Of a DNA stretch of 64,000 nucleotides, positions 22,245-30,965 are shown piece by piece. Made by a program: the position numbers and the translations under genes. The notes under the pieces are model-generated. The model made no database searches. It was given only the letters and a program-made list of their open reading frames with translations, and was not told the DNA's origin. The stretch spans positions 2,597,001-2,661,000 of the forward strand of contig NZ_CP107716.1 in the NCBI RefSeq assembly GCF_025854335.1, read 5' to 3'. Position 1 is the stretch's first letter. Each line of letters opens with the position of its first letter. Source of the stretch: Pelagibacterium flavum (GTDB lineage Bacteria; Pseudomonadota; Alphaproteobacteria; Rhizobiales; Devosiaceae).

Positions 22245-23552
22245 ATGAAATTTTCCAAAATCCTTGCCGCCACTCTTCTGGTTGGGGCCGCGCTGGTCGG
22301 GCCGGTGACAGGCGCTTATGCCCAGACCGCCTCGTTGGCCTCGCTCGACGAGGCGATCGGGGCGCGCGACTGGGCGCGCGCCGATGCGATTGCTGCGCAG
22401 CTCGACGCCGAGGCGGGGCAAGGCGATGTGATGGCGGCTTATGCGGCATCGGTGCGGCATGCGCTCAATGGCGAATGCGCGGAGGCCGTGGCGCTGGCCG
22501 ATCTGGTGATCGGGGCGGTGCCGTTTTTCGTGCCGCCCTACCTCGTGGCGCATCGGTGCTATTCCGATCTGGGCCAGAGGGATATGGCGGCGGCGCGGCT
22601 GGGTTCGTTGCAGGCGATTTTGCCCGAGGGGCCGGAGCGCGATGTCGTTTCGCAGATGCTCCAGAATGCGCAATCGCAGGGGAGACCGGTGTTCAGCGGC
22701 TATTTCACGATGGCGCCATCGACCAATGTGAACCGGCAGACGGGGGAGGACATCATAGATGGCGGGGTGTGGGGACCGGGGCAGATTCCTGACGAGGCAC
22801 GCGGCAAGCGGGGTGTATTGTTCAGCCTTGGAGGATCGATGGCGGTGGAACTGGCGCGCAACGAGGTGATGAGCGTTTCGGGTGTGTTGCGGACCGACAT
22901 CCGGTTTTCGACAGCCGATGAGGTGTTCGAGCCCAGCTTTACGGCAGAACTGCCGGTGACGTTCGGGATCGGGGAGACGGCGCGGGCCGTGGTTGCGCCC
23001 TATGTGACGGCAGGGTTCGAGGACGACGTGCTGGAGCGGACCGAAGCAGGTGTACGCTCGAGCCTGTCTTTGCCGCTCGATGCGTCGCAGCGGCTGGCGT
23101 TCGATCTGAAGATGGCGGCGGTGGACAGGCCGCTCGATCCGGGGCGGTCAGGGCTGTTGGCCGATGGGGCGGTATCGTATTCGACATCGCTTTCGCCCAG
23201 CATGAACCTCACCGCCACGGCCCGGGCTGTTTACAACCATACCGACGATGAGACGTTGCGCACGCTGGTCGGGACCTTGCGGGCGCGGGTGGATACGCTG
23301 TTCGACAACGGGCTGCTGCTGGGGGTCGAGGGGACCGTCGGGCAGCGCTGGCACTGGCGCCCTGCCCCGTTCCAGCTCGAGGATCAGGTGGACCGGTTTG
23401 CGACAGGACGGATCGAGGCGAGCCATCGCGACATCACCATCGGGCCGCTGATGCCCTCGATCTATTATGAGTACACCAACAGCTGGTCGGACAATGTGTT
23501 TTACACCTATGACAGCCACGATATCGGGCTGACGCTGCGGGCACGTTTTTGA
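22245..23552 (+). CDS. Slam-type outer-membrane lipoprotein translocon (T11SS)
   Basis: 435 residues. Signal peptide to about 26 (GAYAQ). Residues 30-135 are helical, TPR-like (ARADAIAAQLDAEAG, VLADLVIGAVPFFVPPYLVAHRCY). Residues 150-435 form a beta barrel opening with APSTNVNRQTGEDI and ending in LTLRARF with a terminal Phe typical of BAM substrates. This is the layout of Slam (DUF560) proteins, which move lipoproteins to the cell surface. It sits 80 bases downstream of a TbpB-like lipoprotein gene in the same direction. The family is inferred from layout and motifs. Confidence 0.75.
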   Translation: MKFSKILAATLLVGAALVGPVTGAYAQTASLASLDEAIGARDWARADAIAAQLDAEAGQGDVMAAYAASVRHALNGECAEAVALADLVIGAVPFFVPPYLVAHRCYSDLGQRDMAAARLGSLQAILPEGPERDVVSQMLQNAQSQGRPVFSGYFTMAPSTNVNRQTGEDIIDGGVWGPGQIPDEARGKRGVLFSLGGSMAVELARNEVMSVSGVLRTDIRFSTADEVFEPSFTAELPVTFGIGETARAVVAPYVTAGFEDDVLERTEAGVRSSLSLPLDASQRLAFDLKMAAVDRPLDPGRSGLLADGAVSYSTSLSPSMNLTATARAVYNHTDDETLRTLVGTLRARVDTLFDNGLLLGVEGTVGQRWHWRPAPFQLEDQVDRFATGRIEASHRDITIGPLMPSIYYEYTNSWSDNVFYTYDSHDIGLTLRARF

Positions 23553-23596
23553 GGCGTTTTGCTGCGGGGCCGGACTGGGATTCGACGTTTGGCGCC

Positions 23597-23631
23597 GGGG
23601 GTACTGGATCCCGGATCAGGTCCGGGATGAC
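23597..23631. repeat. 35-bp dispersed palindromic repeat
   Basis: GGGGGTACTGGATCCCGGATCAGGTCCGGGATGAC (positions 23597-23631), with the palindrome CCCGG-atcaggt-CCGGG. Located in the gap after the Slam gene. Confidence 0.75.
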
Positions 23632-23668
23632 GGTGGTGGTTAAGGCAGGGCTGGTGCGGAAGCTCAGG

Positions 23669-23702
23669 CCCCGATTCAATGCGTTATGAGATTGAATCGG
23701 GG
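23669..23702. other. perfect 12-bp inverted repeat
   Basis: CCCCGATTCAAT (23669-23680) and ATTGAATCGGGG (23691-23702) around a 10-base loop, between the convergent Slam and MFS genes. No T-run follows on either strand, so it may be a Rho-assisted terminator or mRNA stabiliser. Confidence 0.5.
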
Positions 23703-23730
23703 ATCTGTCGTAAGTGGCTGATGCAGAGTC

Positions 23731-25269
23731 TTATTCGGCCGCCTGGGGTTCGGCTTCGGTCTCGATCTTAGGGCCCGGCTTGCGGTCCGAGAGCGGGATT
23801 TCGACGAGGAACCAGCCGATCAGGCTCGCGACTGCGGCTGCTGCTGCGGCAACCCAGTAGATGGGGTGCAGGGCGGAAGTGTAGGCCTGTAGCATGTCCA
23901 GTTGCTCGGGCGCGGGCATGGCGGCAAGGGTCGCTGCGTTGAACCCTGCGGTGCCTTCGGCGTGTCCAATGGCGGCGGTTTCAAAGGCCAGCCGGTTGGC
24001 AAAGATGGCGCCGAGCGCCGCGACACCGAGCGAGCCGCCGATCTGGCGGAACATCTGGGCGCTTGCCGTTGCGACACCGAGGACTGTGTGGGGCACGGCG
24101 TTCTGGATGGCGGTGACGCCGACGCTCATGACCGGGCCGATGCCGAGGCCGACAAGCAGCATGTAGAACATGACGAGCTGGAACGGCGTATCGACGCCGA
24201 GCGTGCCGAGCAGCAGGGCACCAACGGCAAGAATGGCCGTCGAGATGATGGGCAGAATCTTGTAGCGCCCGGTGCGCGAAATGATGACCCCCGACAGGGT
24301 CGAGGAGCCGATCAGGCCTATCATCATGGGCAGAAGCGCCAACCCGGCCTGGGTGGGAGCGAACCCCTGAACGAGCAGCAGGTAGGAGGGCATGTAGGTG
24401 ATGGTACCGAACATGGCCGTTCCGACGATGAAACCCACCGCATTGGAAACCAGGAACGCATTGTTGCGGAACAGATAGAGCGGCAGGATCGGTTCGGCAG
24501 CGCGCCGTTCGACCATGATAAAGGCGATGAGCGCGATCACGCCGATGGCGGGAAGAACCAGCGCTTCAGGGGCAAACCATGGCAGGATGGTACCGCCGAT
24601 GCTGGTGTAGATAACCAGGGCCGAGAGCGCTGTGGTGAGCAATGCGGCGCCGGCATAGTCGATCTTGCGCTTTTCGCCCTTGGTGCGGCTTTCAAAAGCG
24701 AAGGCAATGACAGCGAAGGCTACAATACCGACCGGGATGTTGACGAAGAACAGCCAGCGCCAGGACAAGGTCTCGACGATCACACCGCCGAGCAGCGGAC
24801 CAACGACGGTGGACAGGCCGAAGGCGGCACCAAGGAAGCCCTGCGCCTTGCCACGCTCACGCGGCGGAAGCACATCGCCGATGGCGGCCATGGCGGTGAC
24901 GATGAGCCCGCCCCCGCCGATGCCCTGCACGAAGCGGCAGAAGACCAGCATGTTGAGATCAACAGAGAGTGCAGCCAGGACCGAGCCGGCGAGGAAGATA
25001 CCGATGCCCGATTGCAGCATGAGCTTGCGCCCATACATATCGCCCAGCTTGCCGAACACCGGCGCGGCAACGGTTGCCGCAAGCAGATAGCCGGTGATGG
25101 CCCAGGAAATGTGTTCGATGCCGCCGAGATCGGCAACGATGATGGGAAGTGCCGTGGTGATGATGGTCTGGCCCAGCGAGGCCAGCAACAGGGTCGCGAC
25201 CACCGCGCCGATCACCAATCTGACATTGGGGTCCGATACCTGCGGCTCGGCTTTTGCGGGTTGCGACAT
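23731..25269 (-). CDS. DHA2-family MFS drug exporter (EmrB/QacA type)
   Basis: 512 residues with 14 predicted transmembrane helices. Motif A GKLGDMYGRK (about 73-82) follows TM2, and motif C GPLLGGVIVE marks TM5. The N-terminus SLGQTIITTALPIIVADLGG is typical of 14-span antiporters. Proton-driven export of toxic compounds is likely; the substrate is unknown. Divergently transcribed from a MarR-family gene, the usual setting of a repressor-controlled pump. Confidence 0.9.
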   Translation of the reverse strand: MSQPAKAEPQVSDPNVRLVIGAVVATLLLASLGQTIITTALPIIVADLGGIEHISWAITGYLLAATVAAPVFGKLGDMYGRKLMLQSGIGIFLAGSVLAALSVDLNMLVFCRFVQGIGGGGLIVTAMAAIGDVLPPRERGKAQGFLGAAFGLSTVVGPLLGGVIVETLSWRWLFFVNIPVGIVAFAVIAFAFESRTKGEKRKIDYAGAALLTTALSALVIYTSIGGTILPWFAPEALVLPAIGVIALIAFIMVERRAAEPILPLYLFRNNAFLVSNAVGFIVGTAMFGTITYMPSYLLLVQGFAPTQAGLALLPMMIGLIGSSTLSGVIISRTGRYKILPIISTAILAVGALLLGTLGVDTPFQLVMFYMLLVGLGIGPVMSVGVTAIQNAVPHTVLGVATASAQMFRQIGGSLGVAALGAIFANRLAFETAAIGHAEGTAGFNAATLAAMPAPEQLDMLQAYTSALHPIYWVAAAAAAVASLIGWFLVEIPLSDRKPGPKIETEAEPQAAE

Positions 25270-25312
25270 TTCTAGCTCCGGATAAATTGTCGACTTGATA
25301 TATCTGCTCGAC

Positions 25313-25341
25313 GCAATTACATGTCAATAGCATGCAATTGC
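25313..25341. promoter_or_regulatory. candidate MarR operator in divergent promoter region
   Basis: GCAATTACATG (25313-25323) and CATGCAATTGC (25331-25341) form an inverted repeat with 7-base spacing in the 100-bp gap between the pump and MarR genes. AT-rich arms and position suit a MarR dimer blocking both promoters. Confidence 0.45.
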
Positions 25342-25370
25342 TTTTGGCATGCTTTTAAGGATCGTGATTT

Positions 25371-25994
25371 ATGCCGACACGACAGGACACATTGCGGGAT
25401 CTGCTGACCAAGAGCGGCAAGGATGCCGGATTGGCCGATGCCCTGATCCGCATAGACAATGTGGTTCAGAACTGGCGTCGTCAGATGCACAAGCGCGAAT
25501 TGGGCCACCGGGCCACGCGCGCGCTGGGGCTCGACATGGACATGGCCCAGATCGATGTGTTGTTTGCCATCGCCCACCCTATGTTCGCACCTGACACCAA
25601 CGCCGATGACGAGACGATGGTTTCAACAGTTGCCGAGCGTCTGCATATCGATCCATCGCGGGCCAGCCGGCTGGTGGCCGAAATGGTCAACTCCGGCTAT
25701 GCGCGGCGCGCCGTATCCCAGCGGGATGCCCGACGGACGATCCTGGAGCTGACCCCTGCCGGCGAAGCGGTGATCGATGCGGTCCGGGGGTACAAATGGC
25801 TGTTGCTGGGTGAATTTTTCAGCGGCTGGTCTCCTGAGGACGTCGCCACTTTCGTGCCACTGCTCGAGCGCTATTCAAGCTGGATGAACAGCAGCGAGGT
25901 GGCCGAGGAGAAATTTGCCGACGAGATCGACGAGTTGGCAAAATCGATCGACCGGGCCCGGCAAGAGGTCTCCTCAGGCAGCAAGAGCGGGTGA
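25371..25994 (+). CDS. MarR-family transcriptional regulator
   Basis: 207 residues, longer than usual (about 145). Winged helix near 80-130: VAERLHIDPSRASRLVAEMVNSGYARRAVSQRDARRTILELTPAG. The N-terminal 75 residues and the C-terminal helices form the dimerisation region; the extra C-terminal 40 residues are acidic and coiled. Divergent from the MFS pump, which it probably represses until a ligand binds. The 3' end overlaps the convergent LysR gene by 21 bases. Confidence 0.85.
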   Translation: MPTRQDTLRDLLTKSGKDAGLADALIRIDNVVQNWRRQMHKRELGHRATRALGLDMDMAQIDVLFAIAHPMFAPDTNADDETMVSTVAERLHIDPSRASRLVAEMVNSGYARRAVSQRDARRTILELTPAGEAVIDAVRGYKWLLLGEFFSGWSPEDVATFVPLLERYSSWMNSSEVAEEKFADEIDELAKSIDRARQEVSSGSKSG

Positions 25995-26840
25995 ATTCAA
26001 CTCCGACTTCACATGGGCAAGAAAAGCGTCGAGCACCGGACTTGCCGCAGCCGATCCGCGCTTGATGCCGATTTCGGCGACGCCCAGCGGATAGCGGGCA
26101 TCCATTTCCTCGAGCACACGCAACCCCGGGCTGACAAACCAGGACGGAGCAACGGCCACACCCAGACCCTCCCTTACCGTCAGAGAGATCAAGGCCGCAT
26201 TTGAGGTGGTGACCGCCAGACGCCATTTGCGCCCATCGCGCACCAGTGCAGCCGATGCCATTTCACGCCACGCACAGCCCTGCGACCATGCGCAGAACGG
26301 AAGCGGATCGTCAAAATGGGGTGAGACATTCTCGCCGCCGATCCAATGGAGCCTGTCGGACCGCAACGTTTCGGTATCGGCATCGCCGGTCCGGCAGGAG
26401 ATGATCGCCGCGTCCAACTCGCCCTCAGCAAGAAGACCGCGCAATTGAAGGCTCGTGCCGGTCACCACTTCGACCTGGACGCCGGGATGGGCCGCACCGA
26501 ACGTGCGAAGAGTGCCAGGAAGAAAGGCCTGCGCATATTCGTCGATGGCGCCGAGCCGCAGGCGCCCGCTTATGGCCAGCGGCTGGAATGCGCGCAGCGC
26601 TTCGTCATTGAGGCGGACCATCGAAGCGGCGTATTCGAGAAGCTTCAGGCCATCAGGCGTCAGCACGTTGCGCCGCCCTTCCCTTTCGAACAGCGGCACG
26701 CCGATAATTTCTTCAAGGCGTTTCATCTGGGCCGAGACTGTCGACTGTGTCTTGTTCACCCTCTCGCCAGCGGCACCGAAACTGCCGGTTTCGGAGATGG
26801 CCAGAAAGGTGCGCAGGAAATCGGGATCGAGTGAAAACAT
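25974..26840 (-). CDS. LysR-family transcriptional regulator
   Basis: 288 residues. N-terminal HTH about 5-65 (FLRTFLAISETGSFGAAGERVNKTQSTVSAQMKRLEE), then the two-lobed effector domain (RLRLGAIDEYAQAFLPG..., ITVREGLGVAVAPSW). Divergent from the DUF1127 gene at 26947, a common pairing in Hyphomicrobiales, so it likely controls that gene and itself. Ligand unknown. Confidence 0.88.
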   Translation of the reverse strand: MFSLDPDFLRTFLAISETGSFGAAGERVNKTQSTVSAQMKRLEEIIGVPLFEREGRRNVLTPDGLKLLEYAASMVRLNDEALRAFQPLAISGRLRLGAIDEYAQAFLPGTLRTFGAAHPGVQVEVVTGTSLQLRGLLAEGELDAAIISCRTGDADTETLRSDRLHWIGGENVSPHFDDPLPFCAWSQGCAWREMASAALVRDGRKWRLAVTTSNAALISLTVREGLGVAVAPSWFVSPGLRVLEEMDARYPLGVAEIGIKRGSAAASPVLDAFLAHVKSELNSPALAA

Positions 26841-26946
26841 GGCGGCCTCGTTTCATCGGCAATTTCGATGCTTTTAACAAAAAACATTCGTTAGATCAAT
26901 TTATCTCCTCGATCCATATTGGCGTCATCGAACAAGGAGACGAGAG

Positions 26947-27240
26947 ATGACGCAACTTGAACGGAACGATTTGTTTGAACGGGACGAGTTTGTTGAACGG
27001 CTGCGGTATCGCGCCACGATCTGGCGCTATCTCGGAGCAGTGATCTCGGGCTGGTGGGCGGATCGGCAGGCATATGCCATGCGGCGGCGGGCAATGGTCC
27101 GGCTATCGGAGATGGAGGATTGGCAACTGCGCGATATCGGGATCGAGCGCAGCGAGGTCGAAAAAATGCTCCACCGCTATGGGGTGGCACGCCCTCAGGG
27201 GCAGGCCGCGCAGTCAATCAAGGTCGGTCATACTCAATAG
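26947..27240 (+). CDS. DUF1127 (YjiS-like) small basic protein
   Basis: 97 residues. The C-terminal half RRRAMVRLSEMEDWQLRDIGIERSEVEKML is the DUF1127 motif (W.L.DIG). Short versions bind RNA regulators and affect phosphate, phage or sugar responses in Agrobacterium and Rhodobacter. Here an N-terminal charged extension precedes it. Start preceded by AAGGAGACGAG. Transcribed away from the LysR gene. Its stop overlaps the convergent membrane-anchored gene by 7 bases. Confidence 0.8.
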   Translation: MTQLERNDLFERDEFVERLRYRATIWRYLGAVISGWWADRQAYAMRRRAMVRLSEMEDWQLRDIGIERSEVEKMLHRYGVARPQGQAAQSIKVGHTQ

Positions 27241-28127
27241 ACATAGACGTTGAGCACGGAGCCGTCGGCAGCCACCGCAAACACATCTTCCGGGCCACGC
27301 GCCGCCCGCTGAAGGGCAAGAGAGACCAGTTGATCGCCGGCCGCCGCGCTCCGCAGCGCGCGGAGCCGGCCATCGGCCTGCATCTGCCCCTCAAGAACCT
27401 GCCGCGTGTCGGCGCAAAACCCCATCGGGACGACACGCACATTGGGGACCCTGCCCCAGCCTCCAAGCGTAGTCGAATCGAACAGAAACATCGCCCAGTT
27501 CGGACTTGCCGTATCGCAATTTTCATCAGGCGCGCTGGCGATTTCGGGTTCAGGCGGCGACAGCGCAGCGGTCGTTGACGCCGGCTGATCGGGAACTTCA
27601 TCAGGCGCATCGGCCAGGGCGACCTCAAGGGCCTCGGTCTGCAGCCCTTCAAGCGTTGGAGTCATATCGGGCAGATCGAGCCAGATCGGCAGCCCGGACG
27701 CGGCAACCGATGACTCAGGCTCGGCTTCGGTCTCTGGTTCCGGTTCCGGTTCCGGCTCGATGGCAACGCTGACGAAGGATTGTTGGAACAATTCTTCCGT
27801 CATGGACGATTGGGTGGTCTGGGCGGCCGGCTCGGCAGGTTGGGGCGCAGCTGCAATATCGGCGACGATTGGTTCGGGCTCTGGCTCTGGCGCAGGCTCT
27901 GGCTTGGGTTCGGATCCGGTTTCGGGTTCCGGCTCTGGTTCGGATATAGCGGGTTCCTCGGCAATCAGATTGACCGACTGCTCGGCAGCGGCAATCTCGG
28001 TCACAAGCGGCTCTGCCCCACTCTGGCCGAGGTACTGCAACCGAACGATCGCCAAGGCTGCAATGGCGCCAAAGGCGAGAGCGGCCACAAGAACGAGGGC
28101 GGCTAGCCGAAATGCATAGCTGTGCAT
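27234..28127 (-). CDS. membrane-anchored protein with Glu-Pro repeats
   Basis: 297 residues from the ATG at 28127 (GGGGA upstream; an ATG three codons earlier is possible). One N-terminal transmembrane helix (residues 6-28), then about 110 residues of EP-repeats (EPEPEPETGSEPKPEPAP) and an acidic linker, then a C-terminal globular domain of about 100 residues with two cysteines (ENCDTASPNWAMF, MGFCADTRQ). The EP spacer probably lets the C-terminal domain span the periplasm. No TonB C-terminal motif seen. Function unknown. Confidence 0.6.
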   Translation of the reverse strand: MHSYAFRLAALVLVAALAFGAIAALAIVRLQYLGQSGAEPLVTEIAAAEQSVNLIAEEPAISEPEPEPETGSEPKPEPAPEPEPEPIVADIAAAPQPAEPAAQTTQSSMTEELFQQSFVSVAIEPEPEPEPETEAEPESSVAASGLPIWLDLPDMTPTLEGLQTEALEVALADAPDEVPDQPASTTAALSPPEPEIASAPDENCDTASPNWAMFLFDSTTLGGWGRVPNVRVVPMGFCADTRQVLEGQMQADGRLRALRSAAAGDQLVSLALQRAARGPEDVFAVAADGSVLNVYVY

Positions 28128-28334
28128 GGTCCCCATTTACCGTGTCTTCCCCGCAAAAAGACCGGGCGCGCCCACCCCTCGGATGAACACGCAGCCGCCG
28201 TTTTTGGTCCGTGCTTCCCGTCAGGCTGTTCAGCCATGGCTTGGGCGGCAGATATTTGGCCTCTTTGCCACCCAGCCTGGGACGCCCGGACTCGTGTACA
28301 GCTTATTGGTTACAAGCACATTGATGCAATCTTC

Positions 28335-28369
28335 AAAAAAAACGCCACGTTCAAAAGAACGTGGCGTCT
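28335..28369 (-). terminator. Rho-independent terminator of ndk
   Basis: On the minus strand GACGCCACGTTC-tttt-GAACGTGGCGT followed by TTTTTTT. An 11-bp stem about 50 bases after the ndk stop. Confidence 0.85.
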
Positions 28370-28417
28370 TGATTCCGGTGCTGACACCCACCTTGTGGGG
28401 TCTTTGCCGCAGGATCG

Positions 28418-28840
28418 TTACCCGACGATTTCATCGTCGTTGAAGAAGAACTTGATTTCTTCGGCAGCGGTTTCGGGTGCATCCGAGCCGTGGACCGAGT
28501 TTTCGCCGACCGAGAGGGCAAATTCCTTGCGGATGGTGCCGGGTTCGGCGTTTTCGGGGTTGGTGGCGCCCATGACTTCACGGTTCTTTGCGATGGCGTC
28601 TTCGCCTTCGAGGACCTGAACGACGACGGGGCCCGAGATCATGAAATCGACCAGTTCGCCAAAGAACGGGCGTTCCTTGTGGACCGCATAGAAGCCTTCG
28701 GCCTGTTCGCGGGTCATCTGGATGCGCTTGGAAGCGACGATGCGCAGGCCGGCATCCTCGAATTTAGAGATGATCTTGCCGGTCAGATTGCGCTTTGTGG
28801 CGTCCGGCTTGATGATCGAAAAGGTGCGCTGAATGGCCAT
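28418..28840 (-). CDS. ndk: nucleoside diphosphate kinase
   Basis: 140 residues, full length. Catalytic His in NSVHGSD (about 117), and the family motifs [16 protein letters not shown] and [19 protein letters not shown]. Transfers the gamma phosphate from ATP to other nucleoside diphosphates. Monocistronic, own terminator. Confidence 0.97.
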   Translation of the reverse strand: MAIQRTFSIIKPDATKRNLTGKIISKFEDAGLRIVASKRIQMTREQAEGFYAVHKERPFFGELVDFMISGPVVVQVLEGEDAIAKNREVMGATNPENAEPGTIRKEFALSVGENSVHGSDAPETAAEEIKFFFNDDEIVG

Positions 28841-28998
28841 TGTGTCTGGTCCTTATTGGAAGGGATGAGAGAAAGTGGGGCCTTTTAGCGTTAGTCCATG
28901 GCAGAGGCAAGACGGCTTGGTGGCACGCATGGCGCGGACCTGCCCTGCATCCGCACCACTTGCGCGGGCGGGCAGTCAAGGTTACTCACCGCGCCATC

Positions 28999-30873
28999 AT
29001 GCTTACGATCACAAACCTTCATTACAAGATTGCCGGGCGTCCCCTGTTCGAGGGGGCGTCGGTTACGTTGCCGACTGGAGCCAAGACCGGGTTCGTGGGC
29101 AAGAACGGATCGGGCAAGACCACGCTATTTCAATTGATCCAGGGGTTCTTGTCGCCCGAGCAGGGATCGATCGAATTGAGCAAGCGGGCGCGGATCGGGG
29201 CGGTGGCGCAGGAAGCGCCGGTCAGCGAGATGAGCGTGCTCGACATGGTGCTGTCCGCCGACAAAGAGCGTACGGCGCTGCTCGAGGAGGCGGAAACCGC
29301 GCACGATCCGCACCGGATCGCCGACATTCATACGCGGCTGGCCGATATCGACGCGCACACAGCCGAGGCGCGGGCCAGCGCAATCCTCAAAGGACTGGGG
29401 TTTTCGCTTGAGCGCCAGCATGGGCCGTGCCGGGAGCTTTCGGGTGGCTGGCGGATGCGCGTGGCACTGGCCGGGGTGCTTTTTTCCCAGCCTGATCTTT
29501 TGCTCCTCGACGAGCCGACCAACTATCTCGATCTCGAAGGGACGCTGTGGCTGGAGAAATATCTGGCGACCTATCCTTATACGGTCTTCATGATTTCTCA
29601 CGATCGCGACCTGCTCAACAAGGCGGTCAATTCGATCATCCATCTCGAGCGCGGCAAGCTGACCTTTTACAAGGGCGCTTACGACACATTCGAGGAAACG
29701 CGCCGCATGCAAATGGAGCTGCAGAACAAGGCGCGGGAAAAAACGCTCGCCCAGATCGAGCACATGCAGAAGTTCGTCGATCGGTTCAAGGCCAAGGCGA
29801 CCAAGGCCAAGCAGGCGCAGAGCCGGGTCAAGGCAATCGCCAAACTGCGGCCGCCCGAGGCATTGTTCGATGAATTTGCGGCACCTTTCAGCTTTCAGCA
29901 GCCCAAGAAATCGCCGGCCACGCCGATGATAACCTTCGACAATGTGTCGGTGGGGTATGGCGAGACGGTTATTCTAAACAAGATCACCAACCGGATCGAT
30001 CCGGACGACCGGATTGCGCTGATCGGGCCGAACGGGAACGGCAAATCGACTTTTGCCAAGCTGCTCTCAGGCGAACTGAAGCCGATGGGCGGGCAGATGC
30101 TGCGGGCGAAAACGCTCGATGTCGCCTATTTCGCACAGCACCAGCTCGATCATCTCAAGCCCGAGCAGACTCCATATGAGCATGTGATCGATCTGATGCC
30201 GCTCGAAAGCGAAGCGAAGCGCCGGGCGCGGGTGGCGCAAATGGGGCTTTCGACGACGCGGATGGACACGAAAGCGAAAAACCTTTCGGGTGGCGAGCGG
30301 GCGCGGCTTTTGATGGGGATCATCACGTTTGGCGGGCCGGGCATGCTGGTTTTGGACGAACCAACCAACCATCTCGACATCGACAGTCGCGATGCGCTGG
30401 TCCATGCGCTCAATGACTATAAGGGCGCGGTGCTGATAATCTCGCACGACCGGCATCTGATCGAAGCGACCTGCGATACACTGTGGATCGCCGAGAACGG
30501 CACGGTGGCCGAGTTCGAGGACGATCTGGACGGGTATCAGCGCAGCCTGACCTCGAACGGAGCGAGCGGCAATGGCGGGGGCGGTTCGGCATCGGACCGC
30601 AAGCGCGAGCGGCAGGAAGCGGCGGCGAAGCGGGCCGAGTTGGCGCCGTTGCGCAAGGAAATCAAATCCATCGAGCAAAAGCTGGAGTGGAAGCGCAAGG
30701 ATCTGGCCAAAATCGACAAGCAACTCGATGATCCGGCGCTTTATACAGGCGATGCGGACAAGGCGATTGCGCTGGGGATCGAGAAGGCGAAATTCGAGGG
30801 CGAGATTGCCGCGCTCGAGGATCAATGGCTGGAAAAAAGCGCCGAACTCGAGGACGCTCAGGCCGAGGCCTGA
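28999..30873 (+). CDS. ABC-F family ATPase (Uup/EttA-like)
   Basis: 624 residues from the ATG at 28999 (MLTITNLHYKIAGRPLF). Two ATP-binding cassettes: Walker A GKNGSGKT and GPNGNGKS, signatures LSGGWRMR and LSGGERAR, Walker B LLLLDEPTNYLD and MLVLDEPTNHLD. A linker of about 80 basic residues (ARRMQMELQNKAREK...) lies between them, and a C-terminal coiled coil of about 75 residues (RKERQEAAAKRAELAPLRKEI) follows. No transmembrane segments, so it acts on ribosomes or nucleic acid rather than in transport. The coiled coil suggests Uup. Resistance function is not indicated. Confidence 0.88.
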   Translation: MLTITNLHYKIAGRPLFEGASVTLPTGAKTGFVGKNGSGKTTLFQLIQGFLSPEQGSIELSKRARIGAVAQEAPVSEMSVLDMVLSADKERTALLEEAETAHDPHRIADIHTRLADIDAHTAEARASAILKGLGFSLERQHGPCRELSGGWRMRVALAGVLFSQPDLLLLDEPTNYLDLEGTLWLEKYLATYPYTVFMISHDRDLLNKAVNSIIHLERGKLTFYKGAYDTFEETRRMQMELQNKAREKTLAQIEHMQKFVDRFKAKATKAKQAQSRVKAIAKLRPPEALFDEFAAPFSFQQPKKSPATPMITFDNVSVGYGETVILNKITNRIDPDDRIALIGPNGNGKSTFAKLLSGELKPMGGQMLRAKTLDVAYFAQHQLDHLKPEQTPYEHVIDLMPLESEAKRRARVAQMGLSTTRMDTKAKNLSGGERARLLMGIITFGGPGMLVLDEPTNHLDIDSRDALVHALNDYKGAVLIISHDRHLIEATCDTLWIAENGTVAEFEDDLDGYQRSLTSNGASGNGGGGSASDRKRERQEAAAKRAELAPLRKEIKSIEQKLEWKRKDLAKIDKQLDDPALYTGDADKAIALGIEKAKFEGEIAALEDQWLEKSAELEDAQAEA

Positions 30874-30965
30874 GAGGTTTCTTTACCGAAGCGCGCCAAG
30901 CCGTCTGGAACAGGTCTATGCCCCGCGCTAAGGTGGCTCAAGACGATGCGGGACGAGGATCGAGC

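Noticed and set aside
23902..25275. 457-codon open frame antisense to the MFS transporter gene
   Set aside because: It mirrors a clear 14-helix transporter in the complementary frame; composition is Gly/Arg/His-rich and low in hydrophobic periodicity, typical of GC-rich antisense frames.
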